Assembly (NCBI GenBank): GCA_041432705.1
Contig: JAPWAE010000005.1
Location: 1-64,000, forward strand
Reading direction: 5' to 3'
Length of the DNA stretch: 64,000 nucleotides
Source: Pauljensenia sp018375675
Lineage (GTDB): Bacteria; Actinomycetota; Actinomycetes; Actinomycetales; Actinomycetaceae
Part shown: piece by piece, positions 53,070-64,000 of the stretch
Numbering within the stretch: the stretch's first letter is position 1
Layout: the number at the start of each line of letters is the position of its first letter
Position numbers and translations under genes: made by a program
The notes under the pieces: generated by a model
Told to the model about the DNA's origin: nothing
The model's input: the letters and a program-made list of their open reading frames with translations, nothing else
Database searches by the model: none

Positions 53070-53389
53070 CGCGTGCCCCCCTCAACGAGGCCGGGGCGCC
53101 TCGCGGGTACGCGCGCGGAAAAGGGGTGAGAAAGAGCGGCGATAACGCCGGCAGTGTCGCAGTCCATGATGGTTACAGTCTAGCCGCCCAGCCCGCCTCT
53201 CCCAGCGCGCATTTCCACACACCGCGGGGCATGTGCCAACAATCATTCTTCAACGGACCAAAGACCCTTGAAGTACACGCCAAAGGTGTACCAGGTTTCG
53301 TGAAGATGATCACGCGGCGGTACGATTGTCAAGGTATGGCCGCGCGGGAAATAACCTGATCGCGCGGCGCGACACTTACGGAGGAACAC
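53070..53389. other. Divergent intergenic region upstream of kgd
   Basis: 320 bp between two divergent genes. It holds a copy of the dispersed 12-mer (53085-53096), a dyad GTACAC-N7-GTGTAC (53273-53291), and a TACGAT hexamer near 53318 that could be the kgd -10 box. A frame at 53126-53359 has no family signal and no ribosome-binding site and is not called as a gene. Confidence 0.5.
53273..53291. promoter_or_regulatory. Dyad upstream of kgd
   Basis: GTACAC and GTGTAC are perfect inverted 6-bp arms with a 7-bp spacer, 99 bp upstream of the kgd start and inside the divergent promoter region. Possible operator; no regulator is identified. Confidence 0.3.
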
Positions 53390-57250
<3,861 letters not shown>

Positions 57251-57301
57251 CGAGGGCCGGCGCTCCCACCGGGGGCGCAGGAGGCACCGGAAAGGAACAC
57301 C

Positions 57302-57904
57302 ATGCGGATCTGCTTCATCGGAGACGAGCTCGTCGCGGGCGTCGGCGACCCCCGAGGCCTGGGCTGGGTTGGCCGCGTCAACGCGCACTCCACCTTCGAT
57401 CTGCCCGCCACGTTCCTGACCCTGGCCGTGCCCTCTGAGACGACGAAGCAGATGGCGGCGCGCTGGGAGGCCGAGGTCCTGCCGCGCCTGGCCGAGGGCG
57501 AGCCCCACGGCCTCGTCATCGGAGTGGGTCCAGGCGATGTCGCGGCCGGCATTTCGACGGCCCGCTCGCGCCTGAACCTGGCTAACATCACCGACCGGGC
57601 GACAGCGCTGGGCATCCCCAGCTTCGTGGTCGGCCCCCCGCCGCTGGCTGGCGTGGATTCCGGTTCGCTGAAGGCTCTGTCCTCCTCGTGCTCCGAAGTG
57701 TGTGCGCGCCGAGGCATCCCCTTCGTTGACTGCTACACGCCTCTGGTCGCGCACGACCAGTGGTTCGAGGACATGGCCGCCTCCCTCGCACGCGGCGGGG
57801 ACGGCCAGACGCTACCCGGCCAGGCCGGCTACGCCCTCATGGCGTGGATCGTCCAGCACCAGGGCTGGTACGAGTGGACGGGAGCGACACCGGCGGACGT
57901 GTAG
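57302..57904 (+). CDS. SGNH/GDSL-like protein with altered catalytic residues
   Basis: 200 aa, GGAAAGG upstream. The N-terminus MRICFIGDELVAGVGDP aligns with block I of SGNH hydrolases (GDSL), but the nucleophile Ser is Glu. Block III reads GVGPGDV instead of GxND. The C-terminal block reads DGQTLPGQAGY where DxxH is expected, so the catalytic His also appears missing. It is probably a non-hydrolytic member or one using another chemistry. It lies 51 bp after kgd and may share its transcript. No signal peptide. Confidence 0.7.
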   Translation: MRICFIGDELVAGVGDPRGLGWVGRVNAHSTFDLPATFLTLAVPSETTKQMAARWEAEVLPRLAEGEPHGLVIGVGPGDVAAGISTARSRLNLANITDRATALGIPSFVVGPPPLAGVDSGSLKALSSSCSEVCARRGIPFVDCYTPLVAHDQWFEDMAASLARGGDGQTLPGQAGYALMAWIVQHQGWYEWTGATPADV

Positions 57905-57913
57905 TATCCCTGC

Positions 57914-58918
57914 ATGAGCAGTAACAATCCGTACGCGCCACCGACCGGGTCGGAGTCCGTGCTGCCCGAGGAGAACGTGGAGGCTGCGCACCGGGTGCCA
58001 CGCAACGCGCCGGTGCCCGTTGCCCCCTCCGCAGACGGGCCGGATCCTGCGTTCCCATACGGAGTTTCCGCCCCTCGCACCGGGGAGGAAAAACCCGACA
58101 CGGACCTGCCCCCGTACGTCTCCGAGGCGCATGAGGACAGTAAGCCGACGGCACCTGCACCCCGCGCGGCCTCCTCAACTGCTGCGCAGCAGGATCGTTC
58201 ATCGTCACCCACCGCTGGACGGCCTCACGCGACGTCGACAGGCACAGACCCTCGGGACAGTTCCACACGCGAGGATAAGTCCTCGAAGGCCTTCACTCTC
58301 CCAATACGCGCCGACGTCTTCTCGGGTCTAGCGAGCGTGATCGCAGCACTGTTTTTCACCAGCATCGCAATAGCCCAAGCCACCGATTTCGGTACGATCA
58401 AACTTCAATGGCAGTTCGCCGCATGCGTGTTCGGGCTCGCAGCCGCAGGCTTATGCATTCCCTTTGTCCCCGCCGCGGTGCGCTACACGCGTATGTTGTT
58501 CACAGAAGGCGAGAACGAGACGGCCGAAACTCGGGCATCCGGGTATGCCCTCATCTGCCTCGTCGGACTTGCCGCCGCAGTCATCGCGATCAGCAACGCA
58601 GTGCCCGCAGCACGCGACCTCAACGAAGGCCCCGACGCCAGGACAGTCACCTCGTGTTTCTTCCACCAAAGTCCGGTGAAGAGCTCACCAACAAACACCA
58701 TCCCGAGCAGCTATAAGAACGAATTGATCATGACACTCGACGACACAAGCAAGTTTGTCCTCGTCATCAAAACGGAAAAACGGGAAGACTTGCAGTCGGC
58801 ATCGGGCATCCGCGGCACCCTCTACAACGGATGCTTGTCGCACCACCCCTCATCGAAGAAGCTGGTCCTCGACATGTATCCGCGCACGCAGATCATCGCT
58901 GACGCGCGCATCGTCTAG
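57914..58918 (+). CDS. Membrane protein, paralog 1 of a five-gene tandem family
   Basis: 334 aa. About 130 N-terminal residues are disordered, Pro/Ser/Thr-rich and likely cytoplasmic. Three hydrophobic segments follow (around 135-157, 168-190, 213-232), then a ~95-residue exposed C-terminal domain beginning ARTVTSCFFHQ and ending LYNGCL...LVLDMYPRTQIIADARI. Two cysteines (after TVTS and in LYNGC) are conserved in all five paralogs and may form a disulfide outside the cell. Function unknown. Confidence 0.55.
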   Translation: MSSNNPYAPPTGSESVLPEENVEAAHRVPRNAPVPVAPSADGPDPAFPYGVSAPRTGEEKPDTDLPPYVSEAHEDSKPTAPAPRAASSTAAQQDRSSSPTAGRPHATSTGTDPRDSSTREDKSSKAFTLPIRADVFSGLASVIAALFFTSIAIAQATDFGTIKLQWQFAACVFGLAAAGLCIPFVPAAVRYTRMLFTEGENETAETRASGYALICLVGLAAAVIAISNAVPAARDLNEGPDARTVTSCFFHQSPVKSSPTNTIPSSYKNELIMTLDDTSKFVLVIKTEKREDLQSASGIRGTLYNGCLSHHPSSKKLVLDMYPRTQIIADARIV

Positions 58919-58983
58919 CGAGTACCTGTCCATGAACGAATGCCCCTGCATGAGGAAGCAACCCCACTGACCAGCGAGACACC

Positions 58984-59856
58984 ATGAGCAACCAATACCC
59001 CTACAGTTATCCTCCGCAGCACCCCTTCCCGGGCCAAGCACCAAACCAGCCGCCACCCGGCCAATACCCGGGCGCCATGAACCCCCAGCACCCCTTCCCG
59101 GGCCAAGCACCAAACCAGCCGCCACCCGGCCAATATATCGGCCAAGCCCCGACGCAACCCGCACCCGGCCAATACATGGGCGGCATGTACCCCCAGCAGC
59201 CCTTCCCGGGTCAGGGGCCCGCTGCTCCGCATGGAGGTGCTAACATGGGCCGTCCGGTCACGGACACGACCTACACGACGGTGCTCCACGTTCTGAATTT
59301 CCTCACGTTCAGCGGTGTCGTTACCTATTTTGTGCTGGGCAGTTTCTACGACGTGGGCGACATCAAACTCACGTGGCAAAGCATCGCGAGCGCCGTGGGC
59401 ACCATCAGTATGCTCATCTGTGCGGTCATCATTGTCGTGACGGCTCTCCGCATGAACCGAGCGAAGCGCGCTGGCGACAGGACGAACATGCGTAAGCCAA
59501 TCGTCTGGCTCGCGGTTCTCTCCATCCCCGTCCTCGTCGTCGGAACCATGGCGGTTATTGGTTCCATGCAGTCGGTTGCGGACACGATCGAAGGAACAAA
59601 GACCGTCACCGTCAAGTCATGCAGCTACAGTGAGCTCAGAATGCGCTCACGACGGGGAGGCACCTATACGTCCTACAGGTTCGATCTCACCCTCACCGAC
59701 GGCTCGAAGCACACAACTCACTTGAGCAGCGCCTACGACGCGACCGGCGTCTACAGCACCCTCTACACAGCATGTGCTGACAAGAAGGGGACCTCGTCTC
59801 TGACGCTCGAGGTCTATCGCCACAGCTGGATCATCGTCGACGCGCGGGTTGAGTAG
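58984..59856 (+). CDS. Membrane protein, paralog 2 of a five-gene tandem family
   Basis: 290 aa. The N-terminus is a Pro/Gln-rich repeat region (HPFPGQAPNQPPPGQY, two exact 50-bp DNA copies at 59017-59066 and 59086-59135, plus degenerate ones). Three membrane segments around residues 98-200, then the family domain with TVTVKSCSYSEL, DLTLTDGSKHTTHL, LYTACADK and TLEVYRHSWIIVDARVE. Repeat number could vary by slippage or recombination. Function unknown. Confidence 0.55.
   Translation: MSNQYPYSYPPQHPFPGQAPNQPPPGQYPGAMNPQHPFPGQAPNQPPPGQYIGQAPTQPAPGQYMGGMYPQQPFPGQGPAAPHGGANMGRPVTDTTYTTVLHVLNFLTFSGVVTYFVLGSFYDVGDIKLTWQSIASAVGTISMLICAVIIVVTALRMNRAKRAGDRTNMRKPIVWLAVLSIPVLVVGTMAVIGSMQSVADTIEGTKTVTVKSCSYSELRMRSRRGGTYTSYRFDLTLTDGSKHTTHLSSAYDATGVYSTLYTACADKKGTSSLTLEVYRHSWIIVDARVE
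59017..59135 (+). repeat. 50-bp direct repeats in a membrane-protein gene
   Basis: Two identical 50-bp copies (59017-59066, 59086-59135), offset 69 bp = 23 codons, encoding a Pro/Gln-rich segment. Exact DNA identity in a coding region suggests recent duplication; copy-number change would keep the frame. Confidence 0.85.
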
Positions 59857-59936
59857 GATGATATGCATTCTCACCGACGAGGTGGGGCACCCGCCCAGCC
59901 CGAGCCTCGTCAGCTGCCAAACGTGTCAGGAAGACC

Positions 59937-60842
59937 ATGAGCAACCAGAATCCTCTCTCACCCTTCGACCCTTCCTCCGACCTGCCTGAGGCGGGCCAGT
60001 CGCCGTGGCCTCAGGGGCGATACGGCGACCCCGGCTACGGCACTACGCAATACGGTGTTCCAGGCTACGGGACCTCACAGTACGGCGATCCCGGCTACGG
60101 CACCACGCAGTACGGCGATCCCGGCTACGGCACCACGCAGTACGGCACTCCCGGCTACGGCACCGATCCCGCCGCCGTGTCCTATCAGCAGGTCTCCCCC
60201 ACGACCGGGACCAATCGCCAGCAGCGCAGACAAAGCCTCAAGTTCATCATCGTCATGCTGGCCACCATCCTCCTCGGCTGCGCCGTCTATGTTCTCCGCG
60301 ACCTCTTCGAGTACGGAACACCACTCCTCATGTTGAGGCTCGCCGAGAGCGCGGCGGGGCTTGTCTTGGCGCTGTCCTGTTTTCCTTTTGGTTCCATTCT
60401 TCGACGCCAAGCAGAGCCAGCGTATCCATCGAGCAGCACCCCTCAGCAGCCGCGCGACATGAGCGGCCCCCTCTACTACGGCATGGTGGGCCTCCTCATC
60501 GCGGGTGTATCGCTCTACTTCGGTCTGCCCGCCGCCATGGATCTCGCGGATGGCCCTACGCCCAGGACCGTCACGTCGTGCATGTATTCCCAGTACAACG
60601 CCCCCCGATCCATGTTCTCTTACTCATCGGTCTACAGGGACAACTTTTCGATCAACTTCGAAGGCGGGCTCACGCATACGACGACGTTCATCTCAGAGAA
60701 CATCGACGACATCAGGACGCGTGGGGACCTGGCGACGGATCTGTACAACGCCTGCGAGCACCGCGAGCGCAGCCAAACGATGACGGTGTCCTACTACCCG
60801 CGCACGTGGATTCTGACAGACGTGCAGCTCAGCGGCTCGTGA
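59937..60842 (+). CDS. Membrane protein, paralog 3 of a five-gene tandem family
   Basis: 301 aa. After a short acidic start, residues 29-78 contain five decapeptide repeats of YGDPGYGTTQ type encoded by 30-bp DNA units (60021-60170). Three membrane segments follow (about 100-122, 128-150, 182-202), then the conserved C-terminal domain with RTVTSCMYSQY, FSINFEGGLTHTTTF, LYNACEH and TMTVSYYPRTWILTDVQ. The repeats resemble adhesive or phase-separating low-complexity tails. Function unknown. Confidence 0.55.
   Translation: MSNQNPLSPFDPSSDLPEAGQSPWPQGRYGDPGYGTTQYGVPGYGTSQYGDPGYGTTQYGDPGYGTTQYGTPGYGTDPAAVSYQQVSPTTGTNRQQRRQSLKFIIVMLATILLGCAVYVLRDLFEYGTPLLMLRLAESAAGLVLALSCFPFGSILRRQAEPAYPSSSTPQQPRDMSGPLYYGMVGLLIAGVSLYFGLPAAMDLADGPTPRTVTSCMYSQYNAPRSMFSYSSVYRDNFSINFEGGLTHTTTFISENIDDIRTRGDLATDLYNACEHRERSQTMTVSYYPRTWILTDVQLSGS
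60021..60170 (+). repeat. 30-bp coding tandem repeats
   Basis: Five units of 30 bp, each starting TACGGC or TACGGT and encoding YG(D/V/T)PGYGT(T/S/D)(Q/P). Copies 3 and 4 are identical. In-frame unit length allows copy-number changes without disrupting the gene. Confidence 0.85.
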
Positions 60843-61035
60843 GGATCCCCGAGATGAGGCGCGCGCTGTAGTCGAGGGCGGCCTCGGCCTCAGGAATGGC
60901 GGGAACGCCCAGGACATACACGTGGAAGCCACCCAGCTCCACCCGCAAACGCACGTCCACGCCGGCGCGCGCCGCCTTGCGCGCGAACTCGATCGCATCG
61001 AGGCCCAAGACGCCCACGTCGCATGGGTGAGACAT
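60839..61035 (-). pseudogene. C-terminal fragment of a duplicated esterase gene
   Basis: Encodes IEFARKAARAGVDVRLRVEL then HVYVLGVPAIPEAEAALDYSARLISGILT, nearly identical to the C-terminus of the intact esterase at 62903-63787 (HVYVLGVPTIPEAEAALDHSARFISGILT). DNA identity starts near 60839 and fades out near 61018. The catalytic nucleophile part is absent, so this is a truncated duplicate, left when a membrane-protein gene plus esterase end was duplicated. It lies antisense to the end of paralog 3. Confidence 0.85.
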
Positions 61036-61189
61036 GGGTGCTCATCGAGGCCGCGAGCGGTACTGTGAAGACTGACGAGCAAGTCGGTGCCTGGTCGCAA
61101 CCGCACACCGGGATTCTCCCGGAACCTCACCCGATCCTGAGGAGAGGCCCTAGGCTCGTCGTCATGCACCCGTCCGACAGGTAGCAGCC

Positions 61190-62059
61190 ATGAGTGATCA
61201 ATACCCTTATCTCTCCCCCTACGATCCATCCACTGACGGCAGTCAACCCGCCAACCAGCCGCAGGTGCCGCAGCCGCAAGCGGGCGACACGCAGCCTTCC
61301 TTGCCGCCGCTCTCGTACCAGGGCTGGGAATACCAGGGGTCCCCATACGGGCAGGCGTATGCCGCGTCGTCCGACGCCGACGAGGCCTCTCAGAGTGTTC
61401 CTTCCCCCACCGATCCTTCCGGCGAGGACACAGCGCCGAAGAAGCACACGGGGTGGTGGCTTCTCCTCACGCTCGTGGGACTCCTCGTCGGCATGGTCTT
61501 CTATTTCTTCGGCGAGATGTTCAATTTTGGTACGGAACGGATCGTCTGGACCCTCATCAAGTGCGCCGTCGCACTTGTCTTCGCCCTCGCCACGATCCCC
61601 CTCTATGCTGGTGCACGGCGCAATGCCCTCATAGCGAGCGCACAGGGCGACGAGAACCTGGCACAAACACGGCAGCTCGGCAAGGTCATGGCACCCCTCT
61701 TAGGCCTCGGGCTGTGCTTATACGCCCTGTCGAACGGCATTCCCGCCGCTCTCGACGTCGCCGACGGACCACACACTGTCACGGTCACGTCATGCAGCTT
61801 CGACCAGTACAAGACGAGTCGGTCGCGCTACCGCGGCGGCACCTCGACCGTGTATAAGAACCAGTTCATCATGACATTTGAGGATGGCTCGACCCACACG
61901 CAGACCGTCGAGACGGACAGCAAGGATGAGATTGCGAGGCAAGGGGACGTGACTGCCGTCCTCTACGAGGCCTGCGCCCTACGCTCCGGCAACGCAACCA
62001 TGACCATCGGTTACTACACGCATTCGAGGGTCGTCGCGAGCGCGAGGATCAACAACTAA
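61190..62059 (+). CDS. Membrane protein, paralog 4 of a five-gene tandem family
   Basis: 289 aa, ATG preceded by a weak AGGTAGCAG site. The ~85 N-terminal residues are Pro/Gln/Ser-rich; membrane segments lie around 86-105, 117-136 and 168-186. The C-terminal domain carries TVTVTSCSFDQYKTSRSRY, FIMTFEDGSTHTQTVETD, LYEACALR and TMTIGYYTHSRVVASARI. Best match in the array is paralog 5. Function unknown. Confidence 0.55.
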   Translation: MSDQYPYLSPYDPSTDGSQPANQPQVPQPQAGDTQPSLPPLSYQGWEYQGSPYGQAYAASSDADEASQSVPSPTDPSGEDTAPKKHTGWWLLLTLVGLLVGMVFYFFGEMFNFGTERIVWTLIKCAVALVFALATIPLYAGARRNALIASAQGDENLAQTRQLGKVMAPLLGLGLCLYALSNGIPAALDVADGPHTVTVTSCSFDQYKTSRSRYRGGTSTVYKNQFIMTFEDGSTHTQTVETDSKDEIARQGDVTAVLYEACALRSGNATMTIGYYTHSRVVASARINN

Positions 62060-62137
62060 TCCGTCGCCCCACACACCCGGCATGCCCGCGCACGCGCCCC
62101 GGCCTCGTCCCAACCACTGCGACCCGAAAGGGAACCC

Positions 62138-62839
62138 ATGTCACGCAACCCCGCTTCCTCTCCTCGTCGGGCGTCCTCACCCGCGCAAGGATCGACAGGC
62201 GCAGGCGTCCTCAAGAAGATCGCCACCGCCATCGGGGTCATTCTCATGGCTCTGGTCATTGCTGCCATCGCCCTCTTCTGGTTCATCGGAGATCACACAG
62301 ATTTCGGCCGCGATCGCGTCGTGTGGAAAGTGCAGGCCTGCGGCGGTGGGCTCGTCCTCGTCGCCGGGCTCCTCATCGCGTGCGCGTTCGCGTACCTCGG
62401 TGTTCGGCGCGCCAAGCGCGACATCGATATTGAGAAGTACAACCAGCGTTCCTTCGCCATCGTCGTCCTGTGCGTGACCGCGTTGTTCGTGGGGTTCCAG
62501 TCGATCAGCCGCGGCCTTCCCGCCTTCCGCGACCTGAAGGAGGGCACCACCACCGTCACTGTCACCTCGTGCAGCTTCGAGCAGACGCCACGGTCACGCA
62601 ACTGGACAAGCGCTAATCACAGTCCCGATAACGGATGGGACAACGACTTCACGATGACCCTCGCTGATGGCACCAAGCGCGCCACGGTCATCAAAACAGA
62701 CAATGCTGACGACATCGCCTCGCGCGGCGGTCTCACGGGTGTTCTCTACGAGGCCTGCGCTCGGCGCTCCGGGTCCGCCTCCATGACCATGGAGGTCTAC
62801 CCCCACACGTGGTCCATCGTCGAGGCACGCATCGACTGA
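62138..62839 (+). CDS. Membrane protein, paralog 5 of a five-gene tandem family
   Basis: 233 aa, the shortest member, with only ~25 N-terminal residues before the first membrane segment (about 26-48); others lie near 64-86 and 106-125. The C-terminal domain has TVTVTSCSFEQT, FTMTLADGTKRATVIKTDNADDIASRG, LYEACARR and TMEVYPHTWSIVEARID. The low-complexity tail is lost or was never gained here. It converges on the esterase gene. A copy of the dispersed 12-mer lies upstream at 62097-62108. Confidence 0.55.
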   Translation: MSRNPASSPRRASSPAQGSTGAGVLKKIATAIGVILMALVIAAIALFWFIGDHTDFGRDRVVWKVQACGGGLVLVAGLLIACAFAYLGVRRAKRDIDIEKYNQRSFAIVVLCVTALFVGFQSISRGLPAFRDLKEGTTTVTVTSCSFEQTPRSRNWTSANHSPDNGWDNDFTMTLADGTKRATVIKTDNADDIASRGGLTGVLYEACARRSGSASMTMEVYPHTWSIVEARID

Positions 62840-62902
62840 GGCTACCCGCAACCGTCGTCCTCAATCGACGAGGCCGTGAAACAGCGCGTGAAACGGGCGG
62901 GA

Positions 62903-63787
62903 CTACGCCTGGGTGAGGATCCCCGAGATGAAGCGCGCGCTGTGGTCGAGGGCGGCCTCGGCCTCGGGAATGGTGGGAACGCCCAGGACATACACGTGGA
63001 AGCCATCCGGCTCCACCCGCAAACGCACGTCGACGCCGGCGCGAGCGGCCTTACGCGCAAAATCGATCACGTCGGGGCCCACGATGTCCGCGTCTCCCTG
63101 GAAGATGCGCATCGGCGGCAGTCCCGCCGGGTCACCATACAGGGGGCTGACACACCAGTCGGTCGGATCCAGGTCGCCCGCCCACGCGCGGCCCGCCCAC
63201 GCCAGGCCGGGGACACGCAGGATCTTGTCGCGGAGCTGCACCTTCTCGATCTCGGGGTTCGTCATGGTCACATCCACCCACGGCGCGTACAGGACGAGGC
63301 CGTCCACCTGACGTTTGTCCGCGTCGCGTCGCTGCATGGCGAGGGACAGCGCCAGGCCTCCACCCGCCGAGTCGCCGAAGATAACGACGCGGCCGAACTC
63401 AGCCTGGGCCTCGTCGACGATGGGCTGGACGAAGTCGAAAGCTTCGGTCGCGGTGTGCTTGGGGGCGAGCGGGTAGTCGGGAATGATGACGGGCAGGCCC
63501 GTGCGGTCGATAAGGCCCTCGACGATGCCCCACTGGCCCACGACCATCGGGTACACGTACGCTCCGCCATGCAGATAGATGAGTGCACCGCCCGAACGCA
63601 GGCCCCGCTTCGGAAACACGCGGGTAACGCCATTTTCGCTCGTCGCGGTGAAACGCGCACGCATGCGTCGAGGCATCGGATGCGGCTTCGGGGCGTGGAG
63701 CGCCATCTGCTCAGTTGCCGTCTCGCTGTGGAGCAACGGAGGCACAAGACCCATACAGAAGTGAACAACGCGCATCTGGAGGGACAT
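62903..63787 (-). CDS. Alpha/beta hydrolase, HSL/esterase family
   Basis: 294 aa from ATG 63787, supported by AGAGG upstream (an upstream frame extends further but has no start signal). Esterase or lipase of the hormone-sensitive-lipase type: oxyanion motif HGGAYVYP, nucleophile elbow GDSAGG, Asp in GDADIVGPD and His in DGFHVYVLG. No signal peptide is clear, so it is probably cytoplasmic. The C-terminal part has a near-identical partial duplicate at 60839-61035. Confidence 0.9.
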   Translation of the reverse strand: MSLQMRVVHFCMGLVPPLLHSETATEQMALHAPKPHPMPRRMRARFTATSENGVTRVFPKRGLRSGGALIYLHGGAYVYPMVVGQWGIVEGLIDRTGLPVIIPDYPLAPKHTATEAFDFVQPIVDEAQAEFGRVVIFGDSAGGGLALSLAMQRRDADKRQVDGLVLYAPWVDVTMTNPEIEKVQLRDKILRVPGLAWAGRAWAGDLDPTDWCVSPLYGDPAGLPPMRIFQGDADIVGPDVIDFARKAARAGVDVRLRVEPDGFHVYVLGVPTIPEAEAALDHSARFISGILTQA

Positions 63788-64000
63788 GGAGCCTCTTTCG
63801 TATCGACGAATCAGTCTGTGCGCGCCGGGACGCACCCGCGCGCCAACATGTACCAGGATACGCTGCGAGGGAGGTTTCCTGCCTCTCGCACAGGCTCGTC
63901 GTTGCTCCACAGGGCACGAGTCAAACGTCAGCCGCAGGGGCACTCACTATCATCCGCGCCGAAGCCAAGGCGTCTGTGTTTCCCACAGGAGTACGAGACC

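Noticed and set aside
53126..53359. 77-codon frame in the kgd upstream region
   Set aside because: No start signal or recognisable family; it overlaps the expected kgd promoter.
60021..60170. CRISPR-like or VNTR locus
   Set aside because: The 30-bp units are in-frame codons of a membrane-protein gene and have no spacers.

Overview
The window is one high-GC actinobacterial chromosome segment, most likely an oral Actinomyces/Schaalia-type organism. This is inferred from the GC-rich codon use, the fused 2-oxoglutarate decarboxylase (Kgd), the actinobacterial-style LeuA, and surface subtilases carrying choline-binding-like cell-wall repeats. No species-defining marker such as rRNA is present. 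No insertion sequence, integrase, phage gene or CRISPR array was recognised. One tRNA gene, tRNA-Arg(CCG), is present.

Region by region. 1-10.9 kb: leuA (-), then a lactate module, lctP and lutABC (+). An AT-richer island at 3.7-7.4 kb splits it; the island holds a Lap/WXG-like small protein, an LXG-like effector with a translationally coupled partner, and three tandem lipoproteins. 10.9-17.5 kb: minus-strand housekeeping operon phoH-ybeY-CNNM/CorC-era-uvrA2. 17.5-22.2 kb: an antitoxin remnant, hrpB, an orphan Phd-like antitoxin and a RclA/Lpd-like flavoprotein. 22.4-36.2 kb: three secreted subtilases with cell-wall-binding repeats (one with two complete protease modules), interleaved with a divergent pair of DUF5692-like membrane genes, a SRPBCC-like gene, a toxin-antitoxin pair and a second antitoxin remnant. 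36.4-43.7 kb: argS-lysA, mntH, a 183-bp symmetric repeat element, rpiB, tRNA-Arg and a NhaD-type antiporter. 43.8-48.7 kb: a second effector locus (small helical protein, glycine-zipper effector, membrane protein and two soluble partners), facing an inverted paralogous copy of its last three genes in which two are fused. 48.8-53.1 kb: GDPD, a M23 peptidase and two CNNM/CorC proteins. 53.4-57.9 kb: kgd and a SGNH-like protein. 57.9-63.8 kb: five tandem paralogous membrane proteins, a fragment of a duplicated esterase gene and the intact esterase.

Functional logic. LctP imports lactate and LutABC oxidises it. The phoH operon covers RNA quality control, ribosome assembly and possibly drug or DNA-damage tolerance. 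The two effector loci look like LXG/type-VII-secretion polymorphic toxin cassettes: a helical partner, then an effector with a variable AT-rich C-terminus, then candidate immunity or accessory genes. The secretion core is not in the window. The subtilases are predicted to act outside the membrane and bind the wall non-covalently. The least explained features are the inverted accessory triad at 45.3-48.7 kb, the 2+2 repeat element at 40.96-41.14 kb, the five-gene membrane family, and a dispersed 12-mer (ACGAGGCCGGGG) present in 13 exact copies.
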